A DNA stretch of 26,533 nucleotides. It comes from JAEUUM01 sp038326165 (GTDB lineage: Bacteria > Bacteroidota > Bacteroidia > Chitinophagales > Saprospiraceae). A program made the translations under genes and the position numbers. This document shows positions 6,901-13,624 of the stretch, one piece after another. Numbering within the stretch: the stretch's first letter is position 1; the number at the start of each line of letters is the position of its first letter. The stretch spans positions 1-26,533 of the forward strand of contig JBBQJT010000052.1 of assembly GCA_038326165.1 (NCBI GenBank), in the 5' to 3' direction. Below the pieces are notes generated by a model. That model did no database searches. It saw only the letters and a program-made list of their open reading frames with translations, and was not told the DNA's origin.

Positions 6901-8727
6901 TTACTGCACGACCTTATCGCCTCTTAATGAACGGTATCGTTTGCGGGCGTCTGTAGCAAAAACACTGCCAGGAAACTTGGTAAACACCTGTTCGAACAGA
7001 TCTCTTGCTTTGTCCTTTTCCATTAATTGAAGCTCATACATATCTGCTAATTCGTACATGGCATTATCTGCACGGATATCTTCAGCAAATTTTTCAAATA
7101 CCTTTATGTACGCTTCAATGGCTTCAGGCCATTGTTTTCTCTTACGGTAGATTTTAGCTTTCAAATACAAAATATCATCCGTCAAGCTGTGTTCAGGAAA
7201 TTTCGTATTTAAAGTATCCAATTTCAAGAAAGCTTGTTCAAACTTATTTTGATAAAACAGGAGTTCCGCTCCGGCGTAAAGACTCAAAGCCTCAGTTGAA
7301 GTATCCAATCCCATATTGTCCATGATGAAAACAGATAAATCCAATGCGTCATTGGCTATTAACTTGGACGTAGAAGACTTCAAAATATCAAATTGAGATT
7401 GCGCCCATTCGAAATCGCTATTGTAATATGATAGTTTGGCATTTCTAAATCTGGCCTCATGTCCCAAAGGATCTTCAGCAAAATCTTTATCTACCTGTGA
7501 ATAAAGTAAGGTGGACTCCCAAACTTCGTCGGTTATCAAATACAAATCTCCCAAAAGCAGTTTAGCCTCCGCTTGAACATTTCTATTCAAACCGGGTATG
7601 TCTACCAGCTGTCTAAGTGTTTTGATAGAAGCTGGAATGTCGTTCACGTAAAGACCGAGCATTTGAGCATATTCCAACATCAACTGACCCGAGGATGCTG
7701 TAAAACCCAATTGGCTGAGAGCAGCCTCATACTCAGCCCTAATTATGACCAAATCCTCTGGTGCGTATATTGCTGAATCTGTAATTTTTAATCTTCTGGC
7801 TTTCAATAGCTCTTTTCTGGCTTCAAAATAAAGTGCAGATTCTGTTCCCCTTTCTAGGGTAATGTATTCAAATGCTTGGATAGCTGCATCGTATTTCTTT
7901 TCCTGAAGTGCTTGAGCACCAATTTGATAAGGTCTTGCACCATTCTCTTGCAATCTTTTATCCAAGGCTTTAGCTTGGCGCAGTGCGTTGGCATAATCCT
8001 TTTGATGATAAAACAACCAAGTCAACAGTTCTATCAAAACTGTTTCTTCACTGTTGGCTTGCAATCTATCAAATGTTTGGAGCTTTAATTCTTCGTAATC
8101 CTTTTCTTCTAAGATATTTAGAAAGAAAGATTCAATTGAAGTAAGTCTGCCTGGTTCCGCTATCAAAGTTGACAAGTAGGCATCAATCATTTTGGGAATA
8201 TCACCTTTGCGATAATATAAATCAGCAAGAGAATTGACATAGTTGCCATTTTTGGAATTGGCAGATGCCTTTTCATAAACAGCTATGGCATGATCGTAAT
8301 CCTGTATATTCATGAAGGCGTTACCCAGCTTGTAAACTTGAAAATCATCAGCACCCAAGTCACTTATTGCTTTGTTGTATTGGACTTGTGCTTCTTCCTC
8401 TTTGCCTTGTTTGGATAATATATTGCCGTAAGTGACAAGGAGACTGACATCTTTGCTATTCTTCTTTACTTGAGATTTTACAACATCAATAGCAGCAACG
8501 TAATCCTTTAGTTCCAGTAAACTACCAATGTAGTAATTGAAATAGTTTTCGTTATTTGGAGCGCCCTCCCATAATTTCTTATAGAGACTTGCTGACTTTT
8601 CATATTCGCCATTGCTATAATATTGCAGAGCAAGCTTCATTTCTTGTCCCCATGACCTGACTGAGGCAAGTAAAGACATACACAACAATAAAGTGCGAAG
8701 AGATGCGGTCAAGGTAATTGTTTTCAA
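6901..8727 (-). CDS. Periplasmic tetratricopeptide-repeat protein
   Basis: Exported TPR scaffold of 608 residues; partner and exact role unknown. An N-terminal signal peptide (hydrophobic LLLCMSLLASV, cleavage near SWGQ) is followed by tandem 34-residue helical repeats. Clear repeats include LALQYYSNGEYEKSASLYKK, SLLVTYGNILSKQGKEEEAQ, VYKLGNAFMNIQDYDHAIAV and YVNSLADLYYRKGDIPKMID in the first third. C-terminal repeats resembling those of BamD/YbgF-like envelope proteins follow (DDILYLKAKIYRKRKQWPEA and DNAMYELADMYELQLMEKDK). The start is a TTG at 8727, directly after an in-frame TAA; the next ATG (codon 17) would remove the basic n-region, so TTG is favoured. It follows vanZ by 35 nt and is probably the last gene of gcvH-vanZ-TPR. 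TPR identity is secure. Confidence 0.85.
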   Translation of the reverse strand: MKTITLTASLRTLLLCMSLLASVRSWGQEMKLALQYYSNGEYEKSASLYKKLWEGAPNNENYFNYYIGSLLELKDYVAAIDVVKSQVKKNSKDVSLLVTYGNILSKQGKEEEAQVQYNKAISDLGADDFQVYKLGNAFMNIQDYDHAIAVYEKASANSKNGNYVNSLADLYYRKGDIPKMIDAYLSTLIAEPGRLTSIESFFLNILEEKDYEELKLQTFDRLQANSEETVLIELLTWLFYHQKDYANALRQAKALDKRLQENGARPYQIGAQALQEKKYDAAIQAFEYITLERGTESALYFEARKELLKARRLKITDSAIYAPEDLVIIRAEYEAALSQLGFTASSGQLMLEYAQMLGLYVNDIPASIKTLRQLVDIPGLNRNVQAEAKLLLGDLYLITDEVWESTLLYSQVDKDFAEDPLGHEARFRNAKLSYYNSDFEWAQSQFDILKSSTSKLIANDALDLSVFIMDNMGLDTSTEALSLYAGAELLFYQNKFEQAFLKLDTLNTKFPEHSLTDDILYLKAKIYRKRKQWPEAIEAYIKVFEKFAEDIRADNAMYELADMYELQLMEKDKARDLFEQVFTKFPGSVFATDARKRYRSLRGDKVVQ

Positions 8728-8762
8728 TTATTAATCAACGAAATAATAGTGCAAAAGTTGTT

Positions 8763-9131
8763 CTATTTGATTTTCGGTGATCTTAAAATTATCATAAAAA
8801 TCAATGTTGCAAGAAGGGATCCAATGCTGTTTGATAGAATGTCTGATAGATCAAAAATCCTGCCATCTCCTATCAAGTATTGCAGGCATTCCATCAACAC
8901 TCCAAAAACAATACTTAAGACGAAGGAGACTTTGTACTGAGTGCTAATTTCATGAAATTTGAAATAAAGCAAATACCCACAAGTCAATACAAAATAACTT
9001 ACAAAATGCAGCAGCTTGTCCTTGGTTAAAAGGAACCAATCCATCAATTCAATTGAACCTGGTGGCACAATTGACCCAATGAGTATCACAATATGAAGTA
9101 AAACTATTAATACAAAAGAAAAACGACGCAT
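8763..9131 (-). CDS. VanZ-like family membrane protein
   Basis: Small inner-membrane protein of 122 residues with four predicted membrane segments (about residues 5-22, 38-57, 68-88 and 98-117). The family signature is visible: DKLLHFVSYFVLT on the second segment, and ECLQYLI followed by FDLSDILSNSIGSLLA. VanZ relatives are linked to glycopeptide tolerance in one enterococcal case, but most members, including Bacteroidota ones, have no known function. Its ATG overlaps the gcvH stop as TAATG (1 nt), so it is translationally coupled to gcvH. That linkage is shared by position, not obviously by function. No resistance role should be assumed. Confidence 0.85.
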   Translation of the reverse strand: MRRFSFVLIVLLHIVILIGSIVPPGSIELMDWFLLTKDKLLHFVSYFVLTCGYLLYFKFHEISTQYKVSFVLSIVFGVLMECLQYLIGDGRIFDLSDILSNSIGSLLATLIFMIILRSPKIK

Positions 9132-9520
9132 TAACCCACCAAAGCAGCATACGCGACACTATCCATCAGGCCGTCTATTTCAGATGCATCGGTCATTTTT
9201 ACCTTTACAATCCAACCCTCACCATAAGGATCTGAGTTTATCAATGCAGGATTATCACCTCCAGTCTCACTTAGAGCAGTATTCAATTCCAATACTTCAC
9301 CTGATACTGGCATAAACAACTCAGAAGTGGTTTTAACGGCTTCTACAGTTCCAAATACTTCGTCCTTACTCAATGTTTCACCAATTGATTCAATTTCAAC
9401 ATAAACCAAGTCTCCAAGTTCAGATTGAGCGAAGTCTGTGATACCAATTGTAGCAATATCACCTTCAATTTTAACCCATTCATGTTCTTTCGTGTAACGC
9501 AACTCTGCCGGAAAATTCAT
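9131..9520 (-). CDS. gcvH: Glycine cleavage system H protein
   Basis: Lipoyl-carrying shuttle of the glycine cleavage complex; it moves the aminomethyl intermediate between the P, T and L proteins in the cytosol. The 129-residue product has the standard length and opens with MNFPAELRYTKEHEWVKIEG. The lipoylated Lys63 sits in the block VEAVKTTSEL, and the C-terminal NSDPYGEGWIVKVKM is also characteristic. The frame extends 24 codons further upstream, but that extension would include the promoter at 9573-9542, so the ATG at 9520 is chosen. It is the first gene of a minus-strand unit with vanZ (1-nt overlap) and the TPR protein. The other gcv genes are not nearby, which is common in this phylum. 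Confidence 0.96.
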   Translation of the reverse strand: MNFPAELRYTKEHEWVKIEGDIATIGITDFAQSELGDLVYVEIESIGETLSKDEVFGTVEAVKTTSELFMPVSGEVLELNTALSETGGDNPALINSDPYGEGWIVKVKMTDASEIDGLMDSVAYAALVG

Positions 9521-9541
9521 ATTATTTTTTGTTTTGTGAGT

Positions 9542-9573
9542 CAAAAATACAATTCCTATACTAAGCGACCAAA
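9542..9573 (-). promoter_or_regulatory. Promoter of gcvH-vanZ-TPR
   Basis: On the minus strand TTTG (9573-9570) and TATTTTTG (9549-9542) are 20 nt apart, an exact consensus match. The start point would be near 9535, leaving a leader of about 15 nt before the gcvH ATG at 9520. The -33 element lies inside the T-rich tail of the citrate synthase terminator. Confidence 0.7.
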
Positions 9574-9605
9574 AATAAAAAAGCCCAAACAAAAATGCCG
9601 GGCTT
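9568..9605 (-). terminator. Rho-independent terminator after citrate synthase
   Basis: Read on the minus strand: AAGCCC, a 13-nt loop, GGGCTT, then TTTTTTATTTTTGG. A 6-bp GC-containing stem followed by a long U-tract, 27 nt after the citrate synthase stop, fits an intrinsic terminator. It separates citrate synthase from gcvH. Confidence 0.75.
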
Positions 9606-9631
9606 CTTCTTGTATAATTTGTTGTCTATTT

Positions 9632-10999
9632 CTATGAAACTTGTTCTTTTTTACCATTCTTAGACGGTGAAGTTTTGGATTGAACATAATTGCCCAACCA
9701 CTCTGAACTCACTGATTTAGGACGTTCTAATCCTAATCCTAAAGCTCTTGACCAACAAAGGGCTGCCAATACACCCAGTGATCTACTTACACCAAACATA
9801 ACTGTATAAAAATTAAATTCCTTCAAACCATAGTGAACTAAGATTGCCCCTGAATGTGCATCTACGTTTGGCCAAGGATTCTTAATTTTTCCAGTAGACT
9901 CAAGTATAGGTGGAGCTACTCGGAATATCTGCCAAACGATGTCAATCAAATTGCTCTTGATATTGTAATCTTCAGCAAATTTCTTTTGAACCAAAAATCT
10001 AGGGTCCGGTTTGCGCAATACAGCATGTCCGTATCCAGGTACTACTCGGCCGCCAGCTAGGGTAGATTTGATGTATTCTGCAACTTGCTCATCCGTAGGA
10101 GTGTCAGTGCCTAATATTTCAATCATCTTGTAGATCCAAGATACCACTTCCTGATTAGCTAAACCGTGCAAGGGTCCTGCCAATGCATTCATACTTGCCG
10201 ACAAGGATAAATATGAATCTGCCAAAGTTGAACCAACCAAGTGACAAGTGTGTGCTGAAGCATTTCCACCTTCATGGTCAGCATGAATAGTAAGGTATAA
10301 ACGCATCAAACGTTTGAAATCTGGATCCTTAATACCAAGCATATGGGCAAAATTACCTGCCCAATCTAAGGTAAGATCTGGTTTGATATGATCACCATCG
10401 TGGTAAGTACGACGGTAGATATATGCTGCCACTCTTGGTATTTTGGCCAAAAGGTTCATTGTATCCTCATAGGTTGCGTTCCAATATTCATTCTTATTCA
10501 TGCCTTCTTGGTGCCTTCTTGTAAAGATACTTTGAGTCTGCATAGAAGTAATGCCAATACTGAATTGCGTCATTGGGTGCGTTTCTATAGGAAGTGAATC
10601 AATCACCTTGTACACATGCTCAGGAATCTGACTTCTTCGGATCCATTGATCGGTAACGAATCTTGCCTCTTCTGCTGTTGGAATTTCATCAACCAGCATC
10701 AGCCAGAAAAGTGCTTCTGGAAGTGGCTCAGTGCCATTTGGTATCTTAGGTAATTTTTCTCTTAACTCAGTGATGCTATATCCTCTGATTCTAATACCTT
10801 CATTGGCATCTAGCTCAGATGTTTCCCATAACATACATTGTACATCGCGCATGCCACCAACCAACTGAGCTAAACTAACCTCATCTATCTTTAGACCACC
10901 GTGTTGCTTGTTAAGATCGCTTAACTTTTGAGAGACCAATCTTGCCTTCTCAAAAAATTTACTCTTAAGTGGATCTTGCTGAACTGAATCCTGATTCAT
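9632..10999 (-). CDS. Citrate synthase, mitochondrial/eukaryotic-type (Si)
   Basis: First enzyme of the TCA cycle: condenses acetyl-CoA with oxaloacetate. The 455-residue protein follows the mitochondrial enzyme block by block: RGYSITELREKLPK, EPLPEALFWLMLVDEIPT, LPIETHPMTQFSIGITSM, LMRLYLTIHADHEGGNASAH, AGPLHGLANQEV, GRVVPGYGHAVLRKPDPR, NPWPNVDAHSGAIL, and TVMFGVSRSLGVLAALCWSR. The catalytic triad is present: His278, His325 and Asp380 (pig His274, His320, Asp375). It lacks the NADH-binding N-terminal features of the hexameric E. coli GltA type, so allosteric NADH control is not expected. It is monocistronic on the visible evidence, with a terminator 27 nt downstream. The closeness to eukaryotic enzymes is striking, though I recall such sequences also occurring in other bacteria; a tree is needed to say more. 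Confidence 0.95.
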   Translation of the reverse strand: MNQDSVQQDPLKSKFFEKARLVSQKLSDLNKQHGGLKIDEVSLAQLVGGMRDVQCMLWETSELDANEGIRIRGYSITELREKLPKIPNGTEPLPEALFWLMLVDEIPTAEEARFVTDQWIRRSQIPEHVYKVIDSLPIETHPMTQFSIGITSMQTQSIFTRRHQEGMNKNEYWNATYEDTMNLLAKIPRVAAYIYRRTYHDGDHIKPDLTLDWAGNFAHMLGIKDPDFKRLMRLYLTIHADHEGGNASAHTCHLVGSTLADSYLSLSASMNALAGPLHGLANQEVVSWIYKMIEILGTDTPTDEQVAEYIKSTLAGGRVVPGYGHAVLRKPDPRFLVQKKFAEDYNIKSNLIDIVWQIFRVAPPILESTGKIKNPWPNVDAHSGAILVHYGLKEFNFYTVMFGVSRSLGVLAALCWSRALGLGLERPKSVSSEWLGNYVQSKTSPSKNGKKEQVS

Positions 11000-11238
11000 T
11001 TGCTATTTAAATAAAAGATTATAAAATGCTTGCACTCAATAAACCCAAACTTTTACGGTTTGTTGCTTTTGACGGCGCAAAACTGAGAATAAATCCTCAT
11101 TTTATGATAAAATTCACCAAATAAATCTTGGAACAATAATAACAACATCATCCCATTAAGGATATGAATGATGAAATATGCCTGCAAAGGCCAGATATCT
11201 TTTGAATATCTATCCTAAATTCCAAGAAAATAAAAGAA

Positions 11239-11652
11239 TCAATAGCCTATTTCGTCCAGCGCAGCATTGTAAGCTTGACTGTGCTGCATACCCTGTTTAA
11301 CCTTGGCTGTGGTAATATCTGCAAGTTGCTTTCTGATAACTGATTGTCCTTGACGGTACTTCTGACGTTGCTCATTGTCCAGTATTTTGTTGATACTGAA
11401 ACTGGTACCATCCATGTTGGATTTGCGTTTTTTGTAATACTTCTCAGTATCAGTAGTTTTATACTTTGAAATTTTTATTTCGTTGTTGAGCTTTCTTTCT
11501 TGAATTTTTTGCATTTCAGCTGCTTGTTCAATTGTCAGACTATACTGGCCCACCATTTTTTCGGTGATGCTTGCTGCCTGTGCTCTGGAATCTGATTGGC
11601 CAATTATCAAATTGGCGAACAACAAACAAACCGCAATTATTAAGTATTTCAT
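11239..11652 (-). CDS. Small periplasmic helical protein, Spy/CpxP-like
   Basis: 137-residue protein with a clear Sec signal peptide (MKYLIIAVCLLFANLIIGQS). The mature part is highly charged and helical. Two segments resemble the LTxxQ-type repeats of Spy/CpxP periplasmic chaperones: YSLTIEQAAEMQKIQERK (about residues 37-54) and INKILDNEQRQKYRQGQSV (about 87-105). In that family such segments form a cradle that binds unfolded envelope proteins. The resemblance is short and the assignment is tentative; a generic exported coiled-coil protein is the alternative. It is divergent from the DUF3109 gene, with 92 nt between the two starts, and 239 nt from citrate synthase downstream; it probably has its own promoter, but no full consensus is visible. 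Confidence 0.6.
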   Translation of the reverse strand: MKYLIIAVCLLFANLIIGQSDSRAQAASITEKMVGQYSLTIEQAAEMQKIQERKLNNEIKISKYKTTDTEKYYKKRKSNMDGTSFSINKILDNEQRQKYRQGQSVIRKQLADITTAKVKQGMQHSQAYNAALDEIGY

Positions 11653-11744
11653 GAAAACTTAGCTTTGAATTAGAAGACAAAGTAAACAACTTGCCGCCGT
11701 TTCAAAAAATGTATTGACATTTGTTTTCACAAATCACTCATATT

Positions 11745-12329
11745 TTGTTCATAATACAAGAAAAACTAATAGAAGAGTCCGTAATCAAGGCATATTTTGC
11801 CTGTGAACTTTCGGCTTGTAAAGGCGCTTGCTGCTGGGAAGGTGACTATGGAGGACCAATGACCAAGCAAGAAGCTGAAAATTATCAAGAAATTCTAGAA
11901 GTTTTACTTCCTGAACTATCCGAAGAAAGCCAAGACATTTTAAAAAATCATGGCACTTCTCATTATTTCAGTGAACCAAAATTTGAAGGAACACCTCTGC
12001 GAAAAAATGGTGCTTGCGTTTACCTCAGATCATGGCCCGATGGTAGCATGAGGTGTAGTATCGAAATTGCCTACAATGAGGGTAAAATAAACTACAACAA
12101 ACCAATAAGTTGCCATTTGTACCCGCTAAGAATAGACAGGGACGCCATTACTGGTTTTGAATTGCTGAGCTACCACAAATGGTCTATCTGTAGTGCAGCT
12201 TGCCAAAAAGGGAAAAAAAGCAAAACCAAACTTTATGAATTTGTAAAAGATGCTTTGGTTCGAAAGTATGGGAACGAATTCTATCACGAACTTGAAGCAC
12301 TTGCCATACAATACAAAGATATCAATTGA
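11745..12329 (+). CDS. DUF3109 family cysteine-rich protein
   Basis: Cytosolic protein of 194 residues with no assigned function. Recognisable by CELSACKGACCWEGDYGGPM near the N-terminus and by the conserved Cys residues in KNGACVYL, MRCSIE, PISCHLYPLR and ICSAACQKG. About ten Cys in such spacing suggest an iron-sulphur cluster or zinc, as proposed for the related YkgJ-type proteins. The metal is inference. No ATG is available before codon 40. A TTG at 11745 gives MFIIQEKLIEE, with the same distance to the first Cys as in DUF3109 members I remember; a TTG at 11721 would add eight residues. It precedes the YdjM-like gene by 29 nt on the same strand and is likely co-transcribed with it. Confidence 0.8.
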   Translation: MFIIQEKLIEESVIKAYFACELSACKGACCWEGDYGGPMTKQEAENYQEILEVLLPELSEESQDILKNHGTSHYFSEPKFEGTPLRKNGACVYLRSWPDGSMRCSIEIAYNEGKINYNKPISCHLYPLRIDRDAITGFELLSYHKWSICSAACQKGKKSKTKLYEFVKDALVRKYGNEFYHELEALAIQYKDIN

Positions 12330-12358
12330 AGAAAAATGCAATAGCTTAATCAATCAAA

Positions 12359-13381
12359 ATGGATTCATTATCACAATTAGTACTTGGTGCAGCTGTTGGC
12401 AAATTTATTGCCGGCAAAAAGATGGGCAACAAAGCTGCTTTGTGGGGCGCTATTGCTGGAACTTTGCCAGACATGGATGTAGTACTCTCTCCTTGGTTGG
12501 ACGTAATCCAAAAAATTATTGTCCACAGAAGTTATAGCCATGCAGTCTTTTTTCATTTTCTGATGGCATTCCTATTGGCTTGGGTATCTGTAAAACTATC
12601 CAAGAAGTCCAACTATTCTTTCAAATTATGGTGGCATCTATGGTTTTGGGGTATGTTCACCCACGCCTTATTGGATTGCTGCACAGCCTATGGAACTCAA
12701 TTGTTTCAACCTTTTACCAATTATCTTGTCAGCTTTAACAACGTGTCAATCATCGATCCCCTTTACACAATGCCTTTCTTGTTGTTTTTGGTTATTTCAC
12801 TTTTCTTTAAAAAAGAGAACCCCAATTTTTCACGATTCAACAATATGGGATTGATTATTAGCACGGGCTATCTGCTTTTTACCTTTGGCGTGAAATGTTA
12901 CGTCGAATCTATATTTAAAAGTAATTATGAAAAGCAAGGAATGGTAATTGACCATCTTATCACATCACCAACATTTTTTAATTCCGTGTTGTGGTACCAT
13001 GTTGCTTCAAATGAGACCAAAATCTATGTTGGTGAATATTCCTTATTGGATCAGACCAAGGATATTGATTTCGTTAAAATTCAGCGAAATTTAGATCAAA
13101 TCAATAAGCATCCGGCAAAATATGAAATAGAAGTTTTGAAATGGTTTGGAACAGATTACTATTTTGCCAATCAAACCGCAGACACTTTAGAATTCTATAA
13201 TGCAAAGTTCGGAAGGGCAAATTTATTAAACAGACCGAACCAAAGTAGCTTTCCATTTTATTATAAAATAACCCAAGAACAAGGTAAATCAGTAGTCTCA
13301 GTAATTCAGCCAGAAAACCTTGAGGATATTAAAACCGCCTTTGGTGATCTTTGGCAGCGTTTGTTGGGACTTAAAAATTGA
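12359..13381 (+). CDS. YdjM/LexA-binding-type membrane-bound metal-dependent hydrolase family protein
   Basis: Integral membrane protein of 340 residues of the DUF457/YdjM group, annotated as a putative metal-dependent hydrolase; the true activity is unknown. The N-terminal half has the family motifs: MDSLSQLVLGAAVG, AIAGTLPDMDVV (Asp38, Asp40), HRSYSHAVFFH (His56, His61) and FTHALLDCCTAYGTQL (about 100-115). SIIDPLYTMPF follows, and about five hydrophobic segments carry the candidate metal-ligand His/Asp residues. The C-terminal half (after about residue 195) is soluble. The start ATG gives the standard MDS-SQ opening. It follows DUF3109 by 29 nt, with no terminator in between. Confidence 0.85.
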   Translation: MDSLSQLVLGAAVGKFIAGKKMGNKAALWGAIAGTLPDMDVVLSPWLDVIQKIIVHRSYSHAVFFHFLMAFLLAWVSVKLSKKSNYSFKLWWHLWFWGMFTHALLDCCTAYGTQLFQPFTNYLVSFNNVSIIDPLYTMPFLLFLVISLFFKKENPNFSRFNNMGLIISTGYLLFTFGVKCYVESIFKSNYEKQGMVIDHLITSPTFFNSVLWYHVASNETKIYVGEYSLLDQTKDIDFVKIQRNLDQINKHPAKYEIEVLKWFGTDYYFANQTADTLEFYNAKFGRANLLNRPNQSSFPFYYKITQEQGKSVVSVIQPENLEDIKTAFGDLWQRLLGLKN

Positions 13382-13493
13382 AAATAACTCAATTTTGCTT
13401 CGACTTTGAATAAAAACTGATGCTGTTAAATCTTGATTTATTCCTGCTGTATATCGCAACCAAGCGCTAAATGCTGCGTACATAGCTGAACTG

Positions 13494-13525
13494 CTTGAAT
13501 TTAAGGTGTAAAGTACTTACTTTTG
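13494..13525 (+). promoter_or_regulatory. Promoter of the PpiD-like foldase gene
   Basis: CTTG at 13494-13497 and TACTTTTG at 13518-13525, 20 nt apart. The -7 element is an exact match to TAnnTTTG; the -33 has one mismatch. It implies a leader of about 95 nt before the ATG at 13625. The rest of the 243-nt intergenic gap shows nothing else recognisable. Confidence 0.6.
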
Positions 13526-13624
13526 CATCTGCTTTTGAAGCACACATAAATATTAAAACAAATATAATAAATAATTTTACGTTGATTGTTGTTAATCAGT
13601 AGCGTAGATGAAAAACATTTTATA

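Noticed and set aside
8763..9131. VanZ-like protein as a glycopeptide resistance gene.
   Set aside because: The family is broad and mostly uncharacterised; coupling to gcvH and the absence of any van genes give no support for resistance.
12250..12537. A 95-codon frame spanning the DUF3109/YdjM junction.
   Set aside because: It is an out-of-frame shadow of both genes, whose own motifs are intact.
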